A DNA stretch of 64,000 nt from Silene latifolia (taxonomy: Eukaryota > Streptophyta > Magnoliopsida > Caryophyllales > Caryophyllaceae): NCBI RefSeq assembly GCF_048544455.1, contig NC_133538.1, positions 2,616,658 to 2,680,657 on the forward strand, in the 5' to 3' direction. The position numbers were made by a program, and so were the translations under genes. Positions 1 to 12,422 of this stretch are shown here, piece by piece (the stretch's first letter is position 1; every line of letters starts with the position of its first letter). The notes beneath the pieces are model-generated. The model was given only the letters and a program-made list of their open reading frames with translations, was not told the origin of the DNA and searched no databases.

Positions 1-818
1 CCTACAACCGTCTTATAATAAATAAAGCTGAAAATATAAATGGGTTTGTAAAAATACATGACGAAAATGAATTTTACTTACAACGGATTGACGAGAACGA
101 CGAAAGGAATGCTATGGAACGAAAATCGTCGAAAACGGACGACCGAAAATCGATTTTACGAAAGAAAAAAAATGAAACGTGAAAAAGAAGAACAAAGAAG
201 GAAGTAGAAGAAAGGAAGTAGACGTGAGAAAATGAAAATGAGGCAGAAGCCTGCCAGCCTGCTATTTATTATACGTACGTTTCTTCGTCGTTAAGAAACT
301 TCGATAGTTATTAAAACCGTTTCGAGTTAAATTTAACCGATTTAAGTAAAAGTTTCAAAGAAATAAAACTAATCAATAATAAATAAATTTAATGAGTGAA
401 AATAAAATAAACTCAGCTAGTTAACGTAAATAATACAATATCAGCTTGAATCGGAATTATTAGCGATTTTTACAAAACTAACGGATATTAATAAAAATTG
501 CTAATTTAGTGAAATAAGCTCAAAATAGCTAATTGGACGGTTTTGTTCCCAAAATCCATCTCGGGTTCACTTAAAACAACTTTCATAAGGACTCGTAAAG
601 AAACGGAAATTATTAAATAAATAAACTCGAACTAACTTCAATAAACTCGAACTAACTTTAAATAAACTTATTAATGATTATTAAAATTAACGTATCGAAT
701 TATGATGAAATTAATTAATTAGCTAAGCATATATATATAAATCCTTAAATGATGTAATTAAATTCAAAATAGCAATTAAAAGAATTTTATCCAACTTAAT
801 AAAATACGGGGTGTTACA
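1..818 (-). repeat. 3' LTR of element A (partial)
   Basis: Near-identical copy of 6223-7050. Only the LTR's first 818 bases (minus-strand reading) are in the window; the remaining ~2.7 kb should lie to the left. Confidence 0.85.
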
Positions 819-854
819 ATCACCCCATCTTTTAAAAAGTTTCGTCCTCGAAAC
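819..854 (-). promoter_or_regulatory. Polypurine tract and adjoining hairpin of element A
   Basis: On the minus strand AAAAGATGGGGTGAT abuts the 3' LTR start. Just upstream, 839-854 reads GTTTCGTCCTCGAAAC, a perfect 6-bp stem with a 4-base loop. The same 16 bases occur beside the purine tract of element B. Confidence 0.7.
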
Positions 855-3483
855 TTGAAAGTATAAATGAAAGGTTATAAAAATAAAAGTGAAATTGGAA
901 TCGGTAACCAAAACATTTAAAAAGTCACTTATCGTAAGAATCAAAATTCTTTCAAAAGTTTCAAATAAAATTTTCCGACAGAACCAGATTCTCATCAAAG
1001 GAACGGAAGTGCTCTCGTTGCGCATTCAAGAACATCACATTCCAAATACAAGATAATGTCAAAGGCAAATTATTTGTATAAATCAAAAATCAAAATACTT
1101 TCGAAAACGTTAATGAAGAGTTTTCAAAAGTATAAGTCTCATTCATGGAACGAAATTGCTCTTGTTGTGCACACAAGAACGCTAACCTTCCAAGTCAAAG
1201 ACAAATTTAAAACCGAAAATCACTCGTCGACAAGAGGAGAACAAGTTATTAAACGTTTCTAATAACGAGTTCTAACATCCGATCAACGTTAAAATCAAAA
1301 GAAAAGGTAATTTACTCAAATTTTCTTTTGCAAAAGTGAAAATAGAAATAGAGATTTCACTTTTAAACTTAAAAAGGAGTCAAGTTCCTGAAAGATATGA
1401 TATCAAACTTTGTCAAAGAAATCATAGATAGGTCAAAGTTAACAGAAATTGGGTAAAACTTAAAGAAATATCAGGTTTAGCAATTAAAATCATGATAAAT
1501 GAGTTTATACTCAAGGAGTGAATAGGGAACTAAGTCAAATTTTCATTTTCAAATCTTTAAAAATAGGTTAGGTTTGCAGAAGTGACATAAACTTTTAAGA
1601 ATGAATCGAAACTGGTAGCTTGAAAGTTTAGAAGTTGTACATAAAGGAAAGTAACTTAGATAGCATAGAAACAAAGTATGTTAAGAGAGCTCAAACTTAA
1701 GCAACAAGAGAGCTATAATGAATTTCATAGGGTAGAAATTGAAGTCAAAATTACAAGGATGTCAAAGATAGAGTTTCACAAGATACGAGTGTCAAACTTA
1801 AAGGAGGAGCAAGATGAAGCGAGGAAATGAGGTATGAACGGTAACGCTTATGATCAAGGAGAAAGGAAAATTAGACAACAAGGAAACTTAAGCAACATGT
1901 CAGGGTGTGAGACTAAAAGAGTCGAATCATAAAGATAACTAGTTAACAACCAAAAGAAGAGATATTAGAATTAGGGAGGTATTCAAGACAAGGAAATAAC
2001 GAGTAAACTTTTATACTTAAGAATCAAATCCAACCAAGGTATGAACGAAAGGGAGGAAAACGATTAAAGGTATGAAAGAGGATTTTAAGGCTTAAACCAT
2101 ACGCTTCCTAAAACTTAAGGTTCTCTCTAACAAGGTCACGCCTATTAGGGTATTGTACCTTCATGACAAAACGACCAAATCCCAAACAAGGGTCAAGGTA
2201 AAATAAACGCTCGCTTAAGGGGTGATAAATCGGTTAGATACTTCTTCAACCTATCTTATCACATATTAGGATTTCCCTAAAGCAAATCTACCACTAAAGT
2301 ATAAAAGCATCTCTTTATCTCAAGCACTCGACACAACCTCAATGTTTTAAAAACCAAAGAATCAATTGACAAAGACTTCTCAACAAAGTTCTCAAGGATT
2401 AACTAACACCAAATCACATTCCCATTCTATACGGGATTGTTAACATCTAAAAATGGGTTTTCTTCCAAATTCATATTCTAAACTTATCTCTTGTTTACTC
2501 CAAAGGTGACGACGCTCAACCTACTAAGCTTTCAAATCCCAAACATAAACAACAAAGCCAAGTTCTATAACTTTAATCACATAGGCAACTCATTCCTAAC
2601 ACAAAGAATCCACCAATCGATTATACTTACTTTGTCAAGGAACTAGGTATAAGAATCACTAAGTATGTCTCATCACATTACCTAAGTCTTTCTAACATCA
2701 CATCCTTTCAAAACCAGGATTAAGGGTTAGACACAAACAATCTCCTCAAAAGTCGAATTTTCCAACCCAGGTCAACATTCCTCACAAGAAGGGGTACTAT
2801 CAAATGGCGTTAAGGGAGGATAAGCAAGGAACAAAAGACAAGTTAGGAGTACAAGCGTAGCTTTTAAAGTAAAACAGAAGGGAGTTTAGAAGGAGGATAA
2901 GCACCAAGAGATTAAGAATAAGGCGAGATACAAAAAGAACGAGAAACATCTTCAAGGAAGTAGAAGCATTCTTCAAAGGTTGAACAAATCTTCAATCCTC
3001 AGCAATAGGCACTAAATCTTGATCTTCTTAAAATATAAGTGTCCTTTCAATGGAACGGAGATACTCTTGGCGATCACTCAAGCACATCAATATTCCAATT
3101 CAAAGACATAAAAAATACATTTTTACACCAACAAATGATAAAACTAATTATCAGACGTCTCCAATAACATGCTTTAACACTAATTGACGTTAAAACCAGT
3201 GAAAAACATTAAAATATTTTCAAAACCTTTAGTTCAAATTTTTTTTTTTTATAATTAGGGTAATAACTCCATTAGCTATAGATAAGCTCACGGTCATTGA
3301 TCCAAGAACGCAACAATTATTAAATGACAATCAACAAACAGGTTAGTACCTAACAAAGAGCAAACACAAAGAGACTACAACATAAGGTCCTAAGTCTACC
3401 CATCTTACCCATCTCTCAAGTTTATTATTTTAAGGTCAAGTTATTTATATTGGGGTGCACAACGTGCGTCGGGAGCAAATATG

Positions 3484-3497
3484 CTCGATACCAACCG
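3484..3497 (-). promoter_or_regulatory. Primer-binding site of element A
   Basis: Minus strand TTGGTATCGAGCAT follows the LTR end with a 2-base gap. It resembles the initiator-Met tRNA complement TGGTATCAGAGC with mismatches. Confidence 0.6.
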
Positions 3498-3891
3498 TGA
3501 CACCCTCATTTATTGCGGAAAAATAAACACGTAATTCTAGAATAAAACTGCATGGATATGTTTGGAATAGGTTCATTATAGTAAAAACCTGTAATTTTTA
3601 AAACTGAACTGTTATAAAGATATCCAAATGGGAAGGTGTCAAACATGCAAGGTCCAAAATAAATCTCATGAATGAAACATCGCTAAAGTCGCGAAACAAA
3701 GTTATACAAACCAAATATGAGAAATGGAGACATATGTCCCTAAAAAGTATGTGACATAAAAATATTTAAGGGTCACAATATAATAAAGTCAATCTAGGTC
3801 CCAAGGTTACTTTGCTCGCTAGCTCGTCCATGTACCCCATATATGCATCACCTACTTGTCAATCGCATTTTATACAAATACGAAAGCCACA

Positions 3892-3923
3892 GTCAGTGGG
3901 GAGTAACTCCGAGTTCTCCCAGC
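3892..3923 (-). other. Hairpin block shared by LTRs of elements A and B
   Basis: GTGGGGAGTAACTCCGAG then TTCTCCCAGC. GGGAG...AACTC pairs with GAGTT...CTCCC. The block recurs at about 8061-8092 and 14542-14573 within otherwise diverged LTRs. Confidence 0.55.
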
Positions 3924-5896
3924 CACGAAATGTCATAATTAATATAACATGTAAACATAAGAATATGAATATGAATAACACATAGCCTTAGCATATAGAT
4001 GCTAGACAATCGTGCTTATCATGTGAACAACAATATAACAACACATAGTCCTAGCATGTGAATACTAGACCGACTCATACTACACTATCATGTGAATCAC
4101 ATAACATCCAGAATCCAAACTCTATCAACCATAGCCGGCTTGCATCTCACCTTCTATGATTCATAGAATCATCAAACAAGAAAGGGCAATATATCAAAGA
4201 CAAGCATAAGTTCTTAGTACGGTCAATAGTCACTCAGAATCTCGAGTCTATACCACGAGGTAGGGAAGGTAATCGAACCGGTATCTTGGCTCAGAGGTTC
4301 TATCAAAACATGGCCAAGACACAACACAACCCTAGCCTAAAATCTGCATAGACCTAGACATGCGGATACACACCACCGCACCCAAGACCCACAATTGTAT
4401 AAAACCATGTGAGTACCCTAAGGAGTCCACCAAAGGGTTGGCTAGTACTTAAGGTGACCACTTACTCTCAAAATAAGTAACGAGGTCATGCCCCAACTTG
4501 GATATAAACCCACCAAGTCGGGAACACAAAGGCTATTAAGCGGTGAACATACACTCGTCAAAGACTATAATGACCTATCTATGATGAAGGCCGAAATACT
4601 CACCTAGGACCTAGTCCCACTAGTCCCGACTTGAATACTTTAGCCCACACCACACAAGACAAGTAGGATACCCAATTCAGCTGACAATCCAACAATATCT
4701 CCATTATCAATAATAATCCAAATTCCAGCTAACCGTTAATTTCATAATTCATGAGAACAAGCTAAAATGGCAAAGAGGCAACAAGACTGAAGTATAAGGC
4801 AGCCAATTCATCCAACAACCAACATGTGAAATGATAATTACAAATATCAAGACATAACATAAAATTTCCAATAACAACCAATCTCACCTCGAAGACAAAC
4901 CCTCGACCCGAGTCCCGCGACGGGTCATCGGTCAAATCGAGGCTGACTGGTTTAAACCTAGTTTGACCAAACTTGTTCGGTCAATCTGGCCCAACTCAGA
5001 GTCTTGGCCTGCTTTGACCCAAATCATAAAATTTATCACAATATAATTCTCATACTATTTCTAATTTCTATCATGTGAAAAACGAAAGTAACACATTATC
5101 AATCACCTAAACACTTAACAAACAACAGGCACAACATTAACTACTAATGTGACATTAATTCGTCGAGTAACTCGGAATAGTTACCTTACGCTAGCAAAGA
5201 GACAAGTAATAACTTGAGAAGGCTTCTAAAACCCAAAATTACTCTTCATCTTCAACCACATATGAGCCACCTAAAATAATTATGTGAAAGGACGATATTA
5301 ACGAATTATCTTTATATAAAATATGAGACGGAAATTAATTTAATTATATTTTAAATAAACCAAACTAGCATCAAAAAAATTTATGGACACGGCTCAAAAG
5401 TTATTATGACAACCTCAAACTCGGCCTAACCACCAACTACACATGGCCTCAAACTCGTGACTTAGCTAGGCCACGGCCAAAGCCACGGCCTAGGCTACGC
5501 CCAAAGCCATCGCCAGCCATCGACTCGCCTAAAAGCAAGCCACAAAGAGTCCGACACGACCACCACCCGACTACCCATAGCCACCCTTCACCCTACTTCA
5601 TAACCTGACCCAAAAATCAGTCCAAAACAGAACCCAAAAGATGCCTAAGTTCGACCCCAACTCCAGTCCTCAAATGCAAAGTGAAAACCCACGATGACAG
5701 CTCTCGTCCCTGCCCAAAACAGAGTACCAATCGTCCCCTTAAGACTCCATTCTCGCGCCTAAAAACAGTCCTAGCTGAGCCAACTAAGTCAGCATTTAAA
5801 ACGGTTTTAGAGCGGAAATCCACAAGTATAAAGCAACTCAAAAACAGTCCCTAAAGACTACAAAAATCGCCCCAACATAGAGTCCAAATCAGTCCA

Positions 5897-6115
5897 AAAC
5901 AATCCCTACATGTCAGTATACACCGTCTTAAATATACCATTTACTAGCTAGCATCCCAAATGATCCCTAGAGGTCAGTATACACCGTCTCAATCATCTCC
6001 ACATATCAGTATACACCGTCTCAACTATACAATTGACTAATTAACATCCATAAGGATCCCTATATATAATTATACACCGTCTTAATTATAAAACCGACTA
6101 ACCAGCATTCGAAAT
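5897..6115. repeat. Degenerate tandem repeat, about four units of ~45-70 bp
   Basis: The core TCAGTATACACCGTCT occurs at about 5915, 5973 and 6006, with a diverged copy (TTATACACCGTCTTAAT) near 6080. Units also share ATCCCTA and a GACTAACTAGCATCC-like segment. The array lies inside the 5' LTR of element A. Confidence 0.65.
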
Positions 6116-7050
6116 AAACATATTTTACAAGTAATATCGAGTAATCCATAATTGTTACCTTTTTCCGATTGAACTAATCATTTATGACTAACAAATCTTC
6201 TACAAGATCGTCTATTTTAGTACCTACAACCGTCTTATAATAAATAAAGCTGAAAATATAAATGGGTTTGTAAAAATACATGACGAAAATGAATTTTACT
6301 TACAACGGATTGACGAGAACGACGAAAGGAATGCTATGGAACGAAAATCGTCGAAAACGGATGAGAAACGGACGACCGAAAATCGATTTTACGAAAGAAA
6401 AAAAATGAAACGTGAAAAAGAAGAACAAAGAAGGAAGTAGAAGAAAGGAAGTAGACGTGAGAAAATGAAAATGAGGCAGCAGCCTGGCAGCCTGCTATTT
6501 ATTATACGTACGTTTCTTCGTCGTTAAGAAACTTCGATAGTTATTAAAACCGTTTCGAGTTAAATTTAACCGATTTAAGTAAAAGTTTCAGTAATAAAAC
6601 GGAATCAATAATAAATAAATTTAATGAGTGAAAATAAAATAAACTCAGCTAGTTAACGTAAATAATACAATATCAGCTTGAATCGGAATTATTAGCGATT
6701 TTTACAAAACTAACGGATATTAATAAAAATTGGTAATTTAGTGAAATAAGCTCAAAATAGCTAATTGGACGGTTTTGTTCCCAAAATCCATCTCGGGTTC
6801 ACTTAAAACAACTTTCATAAGGACTCGTAAAGAAACGGAAATTATTAAATAAATAAACTCGAACTAACTTCAATAAACTCGAACTAACTTTAAATAAACT
6901 TATTAATGATTATTAAAATTAACGTATCGAATTATGATGAAATTAATTAATTAGCTAAGCATATATATATAAATCGTTAAATGATGTAATTAAATTCAAA
7001 ATAGCAATTAAAAGAATTTTATCCAACTTAATAAAATACGGGGTGTTACA

Positions 7051-7741
7051 AAAACGGTCTCACCATTCCTTATCTTGCGCACTTTGCGGTCCAAGATCTC
7101 TTTAGGCACCTCGGCATAAGATAACAAGTTCGATGTTCTCAACCTCAAGCACATGTGACGGGTCACTCACATACTTCTGGAGCTGTGAAATATGGAACAC
7201 GTTGTGAACTCGATCCAAAGCTGGTGGTAAAGCTAACCTGTAAGCCACCTCACCTACACGATCCAAAATCTCATATGGACAGCTAAACTTCTGGCTTAAC
7301 TTACCCTTATTTCCAAACCTCATCACTCCTCACATTGGTGACACTTTAAAAAGGACTTCGTCAGCCACTGCGAACTCGATGTCCTTGCGGTACAAATCGG
7401 CATAACTCGTCTGACGATCCTGAGCTCCTTTCATCTTTTGACGAATTAGCCGAACTTGTTCTACCATATCCTGCACCATCTGTGGCCCTAAAACCACCGC
7501 CTCAGAGCTATCATTCCAACAAACTGGACTACGGCACTTCCTGCCATACAAAGCCTCGTAAGGTGCCATCCCGATGCTACTATGGTAATTGTTGTTATAC
7601 GAAAACTCGATCAAATCCAGCCTGTCCTCCCAACTTCACCCGAACTACATGCCACACACTCTCAACATGACCTCCAAGGTCTTGATAGTCGTCTCAGTCT
7701 GACCATCTGTTGCAGGATGAAAAGCTGTACTCATCTTTAAG
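7051..7741 (-). pseudogene. Backbone gypsy pol: integrase C-terminal part
   Basis: Reading down the minus strand from 7741: a segment with MSTAFHPATDG (integrase core), then IEFSYNNNYHSSIGMAPYEA and LYGRKCRSPVCW, then RVGEVAYRLALPPALDRVHN with VFHISQLQKYV, all typical of the end of plant chromovirus integrase. Frame breaks near 7640 and 7328 (a TGA in the KVSPM segment) and near 7105 show decay. The reading continues in ILDRKVRKIRNGETV and is cut at 7051 by element A. The upstream part of the same protein resumes at 17132, across element B. The rest of pol and the 3' LTR must lie left of the window. Confidence 0.9.
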
Positions 7742-7746
7742 GTCCT

Positions 7747-10057
7747 TGTAATCCCCTATAAAATATAGTGCAAAACGGTGGCGGAAACACTGTCGAATGG
7801 GATTAAATACACAAAGATAAAAGTTCTAACTGCTATAAATTAAGAATGTATAAAATTCTCAAGGATAAAATTTAATGGTTAAGTCTAAACATATGCAACT
7901 TTTATCAAAAGGACAAAATAAAGAAAACCTCCAAAAAAGTTCAAGTCTAAAACCATAAAAGAAAGCAGAAAGAACAGAGTAGGATCTGGAAACTACTTGC
8001 TAGCTCACACAGAAATCCCAGCAAAGCTAACACCTGTCATGTTATAAACATAACAACCACAATCAGTGGGGAGTAACTCGACGTTCTCCCAGCTATATCA
8101 CATGATATAAATGTTGCAGAAGCAATAATATATCAAAATAAATTGAAATGCTATAAAACATAAGTAACAAAATATGATTACCAAATCACGTTAAAACCAA
8201 CGTGCTGCATGCTTAAAAGAAAAATATTAAAAGACAGAATGGAAATAATTAAGTTCAAGCTAGATATTCACTTTAGCTACACTTTTGACACAGCGGCATC
8301 TTTACTAGTTTTGGGAACCCAGTGTCACGCTAAGATGACCAACTCCAAGTTCGTTAACTAGACACCAAACTATAACATGACTCGTCTTACCACGTCGTGC
8401 GTAGTCCCAGTCTAAGTACATGTACATGACTCTACGACGATCTGTACCGCCTGCAGGATACCCAACCATATAGCTGTTTTAGTAAAACCGTATGCCTTAG
8501 TTTATTATTATTTGCCTTTACTTTCATTATTCCAAATTTAAAAATATTTCAAGTGATATAGTATATTATTCAAATGGTTCGTAAGTGAACTACACTTTTA
8601 TTTTCTTCGAATTAGAAAACTTAAACTTAAATCCAAAAGTATAAAATTTATTTAAGGACTTTAAATAAGTTAAGTTACTGAAATTAAACTTAAAAGACCA
8701 TCCTTTGACTTAAGGTACTTTAATAAAGACTTATTACTTAGGCTTTAGTGAGACGGAGTTCTATATTAATTTATAAAACTGAAAAGCAGTATTGTAAAAT
8801 TCATAATTAAATATAGAAACATTGAAATGATGCAAGACCAACTCTCTCGGTTTCCTGTAGCTATTGGCTACAACTTTCGTCTTTTGACTGATGACAGATT
8901 CGCAGTTTACAGACGACCTGTTCATTAATAATTGTTTCTGAGCAAACTGTACAGTGAAAAGTTATGAAACATTTTGGGTAGATTCTAAACTAAAAAATAA
9001 CAAGATTATATTCTTTACACATTTGCAAATTCGAAACAAAAACAGGTGATATTATTTTTACAAACAGACAAACATATTTGACAGATTTAACAACGGTTTT
9101 CGTCAAACTTGTAAAATACACCATAAATCGAGAAAAATGATTCAAGACCTAAAATTTTATACACAACATAATACTCCATATATCTGCCACATATTAAAAT
9201 TTCGTGAATTTATAATTTGATTTAGTATTTTTAACATAATTAAAACCGAACAGAATAGCTATAATCGCAGAAACTGTATCAATACTTTAAATTTCAAAAT
9301 AAATACTAAAACTCCCAAACAATTACCACGAAAATTCATGGTATATTAAAGTCTATCATTTAACCCAGAAAAATAATTTACGCCACATGGAAATCATAAA
9401 AAACGAATTTATACTATCTTTATATCATAATAGTCGATTTGATCATAAAACTCGTAAATCAACCAAAATAAATACCCTATTGACAAAATAAAATTATACA
9501 TAGTCAAAATAAATTATGGATATCAAGAGATCAGAAATTAAAGGTTTCGAAAATCATATGTGTCAATAAATCATCATAAAACGTTAAAAATCGAATAATA
9601 CATACAGCTACAACAATTAAATCGATGTAATACCAAGTAACGTCGAAATTACCTTAATCGCTATCCGAATTAATCAAGTACTCGTCCTCGTGTGGATCGT
9701 CACGAAATCCCTTAGAATAGGATGAACGGATGATGAGAGAAGGTCGATCCGAAGAAAGAAGCAAGAAGGCAAGCACGTATGTAGAATGATTTGTAAAACG
9801 GAAATAAAGAAGTTAGAAGGTAAGCACGTACGTAGAGTTTGTTTTAGCACAGAGAACGGCGGAAGCAGGGTTACATTCCATATTTTTGAAAAAGGGATAG
9901 ATATGTGAATGATAAGATATTATGTGAACAAATAAAATAAAAAAATGCTAGACACTTTTCAAAATATCTCGACAAAAGGCTTGTGCTTTGATCTTAAAAT
10001 GATCATTTAAATAAAAATCGGTTACGAATATAGATTACAAAAATGGCGGATGTCACA
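7747..10057 (-). repeat. 3' LTR of element B (2.31 kb, shortened)
   Basis: Matches 14227-17131 throughout but lacks two blocks present there: 15361-15581 and about 16726-17096. Together these account for the ~594-base length difference. Contains the hairpin block at about 8061-8092. Confidence 0.85.
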
Positions 10058-10093
10058 GCCTCCCCCACTAAAAAAAAGTTTCGTCCTCGAAAC
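10058..10093 (-). promoter_or_regulatory. Polypurine tract and hairpin of element B
   Basis: Minus strand: GTTTCGAGGACGAAAC (10078-10093), then AAAAAAATAGTGGGGGAGGC-type purines next to the 3' LTR start. Same arrangement as element A. Confidence 0.75.
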
Positions 10094-11153
10094 TGGAAGT
10101 AGAAAAACAATACTTAAAAGAACAAGGACTTTCTATTAAAACACCTCAAAACTATTTTCTTTAAACCAGCTTTCATAATCGATTTATTAAAAACTACTTG
10201 GCTCATCCCATTGAATAGAAGAATACCCGTCGCGAACAAGAATTCTATTGTCCAAGATAAGAGCAAGTGAACGATTGAAAAATCATTTTAAAACCATACA
10301 TTTGTGAGTACCGAACCGGTCATTAGACGTCTTTAATGACAAGTCCTAGTATTCAACCAATGTCGAAATCCAAAAGTAAATCTACAAATTTTATTTAAAA
10401 CCTTTGGACAAATCAAATTTGTAAATACAACGTAACTTTTGAAAGTTTTAGAAGCATCCAAACAACATTATTCTAAACAATTCCAAAATATTTTCAAACG
10501 AGTTTTAGAAACCTTTCAAGACAAGTCAAAATTTAGATACTAACCAAGAGTAAAACGAAAATGGAAGTTTTACACTTTAAAATCATAAATTTCAAAGATA
10601 ATCAAAACTTTATAGGAGTCAAACCTTGTATAAAACAGAAATATTCGAGGAAAAAGGTTAAAGGTAAAAGTTTTCAAACTTAAAGGCAAGGTTAAGGTAG
10701 TAACAACTGGGACAGATGCTCGGGTGAAGAAGTGAGAAGGAGAGATTCAAGGGCTATACAAAGCTCTCTAAAGGATTATAGAAGAGGTTAAAGATCTCAA
10801 GATTCTTGGTACGACCCCTCTATGGAACCCAAGCTTTTTCTATTTCCATCGAAAACAAACCAAGGTTATTAACACTAGGCAACTAAGTTGTTAAGCTCAG
10901 AGTTGCCAAACTTCCTAGTCTACATCCTCCAAGATTATCGATTACACAACTTCCATCGCAAATCCTTACATAACTGATCATTCTCTCAAAATATCATGGT
11001 AAATATCCATCAAGTACTTCAACATCCAATTGACTAGCCAAATTTCCCAAGTTATCAAATCAATAAGACTGCTCAAGGTACAAAACAACACACTGAACTT
11101 ACCATAGAGTATTACGGGATATCCTTTAAACCAAAAGCGACATTATTCTCTAA
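10094..11153. other. Interior of element B, 3' side, non-coding
   Basis: A-rich sequence with no recognisable protein on either strand. It ends at the CAT target duplication of the inserted CACTA element. Confidence 0.6.
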
Positions 11154-11156
11154 CAT

Positions 11157-11432
11157 CACTACTACAGATAAAGGCTATAACAACGGTTAAAAACCGTTGT
11201 TATATAAAAAAGCGGACGTTGTTAAAGCGTCCGTTGTAGTAGGTTTTACCAACGGTTGGTTTTTCTAAGAACTCCGTTGTGAAAACTATTAACAACGGTT
11301 TAAAGAAGAAAAAACCGTTGTGGAAAGGGTGACTAAATTTTGGTGGGAAATTTATAATAACGGTTACAGTATAAAAAACCGTTGTTATAACTAAAGACAA
11401 AGGGTTTTTTTAAATAACCGTTGTTGTTTATT
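11157..11432. repeat. CACTA-1 left subterminal repeats
   Basis: ACAACGG and CCGTTGT units, often as inverted pairs such as AACAACGG-TTAAAAA-CCGTTGTT at 11179-11201. In En/Spm, subterminal motifs bind the TNPA protein; that role is inferred here. Confidence 0.75.
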
Positions 11433-11604
11433 TTAAAAAAAAAATTAAATTAAATATTACGTATGCATTATTACTGCCAATCGCTGCATATGAATGGACA
11501 ATATATGGAATGAGAAGGGTTATAAGATTTGAAGCAGAGATATGATGGCACAACTTCCTAAACATATATTAATTAAAAAATAACTCAAACGACACATTAC
11601 TTAG

Positions 11605-11612
11605 TATAAATA
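11605..11612 (+). promoter_or_regulatory. TATA box for the CACTA-1 ORF
   Basis: TATAAATA lies ~110 bases upstream of the ATG at 11722, followed by a CA-rich leader of plant 5'UTR type. Confidence 0.5.
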
Positions 11613-11721
11613 CATGCATTATCTCAACCACCATTCCATTATCTCACTATCTCCAAACCTAACTGCTAAAACAAACTCCAAACCCTAAATCTTTCAAACA
11701 AACTCCAAACTTCCTACAACA

Positions 11722-12009
11722 ATGAATGATACCATCCGTAATACATGCATTATGGCCGAGTACAACAAGAGTTTCATCCGCCGGTTGCTGGACATCGAGG
11801 GCAGGTACATGAGCTACCTTGAGGACGCTCGGACCGCTATCAAGGACGCCAAAAAAAATGGCTTGACAGAGAAGCAGTTGTTGCAGCTATATGACGATAT
11901 AGCAACTGTTGAATGAAACCTCCAAATAGTTAAGGAGGAGAGGATGGATATCATAGAAGAGAATAAGACTCTTTATGCATATCTAAGAATTGCATTTTTA
12001 TCAATGTAA
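11722..12009 (+). pseudogene. Small CACTA-borne coiled-coil ORF with an in-frame TGA
   Basis: An ATG at 11722 opens 64 codons to a TGA at 11914-11916. The same frame then runs 31 more codons to TAA at 12007-12009, giving 96 codons in all. The protein is charged and helical: FIRRLLDIEGRYMSYLEDA in the first half, KKNGLTEKQLLQLYDDIATV before the TGA, then NLQIVKEERMDIIEENKTL. Heptad-like spacing across the stop suggests one coiled coil and a recent nonsense change. I do not recognise the family. A TATA box and CA-rich leader make transcription plausible. It could be a captured host fragment or an accessory CACTA gene. Confidence 0.55.
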
Positions 12010-12023
12010 TTCGTTTTTTAATT

Positions 12024-12026
<3 letters not shown>

Positions 12027-12100
<74 letters not shown>
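12027..12100. repeat. (TA)n microsatellite in CACTA-1
   Basis: About 37 TA units with one G interruption near 12085, just downstream of the small ORF. Confidence 0.95.
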
Positions 12101-12422
12101 TAATTAATTTTATCATGCATTCCTCTCTATCATCTTGCTTCTTCTTTGTTTTATTTTATTTAATTTGTTTTACAAGCTAATAAACGCAGAAAAACAACAA
12201 TGACAAAACTAATTAAGCGAATAATACTTAGAGAAAGAACATAATGATTGATAAAAACACATGCAAATGAAATAATTAGAGAAAGAAAATAATGACTGAG
12301 ATGACAAAACCTAAATTAAATCATGCATATTTACTTGATAATTAGAGAAAGTAAGAGACGATGAAACCAACAGTGATGGCGAGATGATAAAGCGACGATG
12401 AGAAATAGAGAAATAGACGACG

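Larger units (their letters stand above)
819..3497 (-). other. Interior of element A, non-coding
   Basis: 2.7 kb between purine tract and primer-binding site. I see no gag, protease, RT or integrase motif on either strand; open frames are short and lack domains. This is the usual condition of LARD-type derivatives. Confidence 0.7.
1..7050 (-). mobile_element. Element A: non-coding large-LTR retrotransposon (LARD-like), minus strand, 3' LTR cut by window edge
   Basis: The first 818 bases are repeated almost unchanged at 6223-7050, and both copies end in GGGTGTTACA. Read on the minus strand this is an LTR starting TGTAACACCCCG. A tRNA-primer-like site at 3484-3497 and a purine tract at 819-834 place the 5' LTR at 3498-7050, the interior at 819-3497 and the 3' LTR from 818 leftwards out of the window. 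No gag or pol similarity is present, so the element would depend on a partner. It interrupts the host gypsy pol at 7050/7051. The left target duplication lies outside the window. The GTTTCGAGGACGAAAC block beside the purine tract is typical of chromovirus-type gypsy elements, so mobilisation by a chromovirus is a reasonable inference. Confidence 0.85.
3498..7050 (-). repeat. 5' LTR of element A (3.55 kb)
   Basis: On the minus strand the LTR starts TGTAACACCCCG at 7050 and ends GGGTGTCA at 3498, directly before a primer-binding-like site. Its first ~830 bases match 1-818, with a 10-base length difference near 6360 and a few substitutions, so the insertion looks young. It holds degenerate tandem repeats (5897-6115) and a hairpin block (3892-3923) shared with element B. 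The small open frames inside it have no domain and I do not consider them genes. Confidence 0.85.

Noticed and set aside
723-1025. 100-codon minus-strand frame spanning LTR end and interior of element A
   Set aside because: It crosses the LTR boundary and purine tract, has no domain, and is explained by AT-rich composition.
5617-5841. 74-codon minus-strand frame in the element A LTR
   Set aside because: No motif, and it lies wholly inside an LTR.
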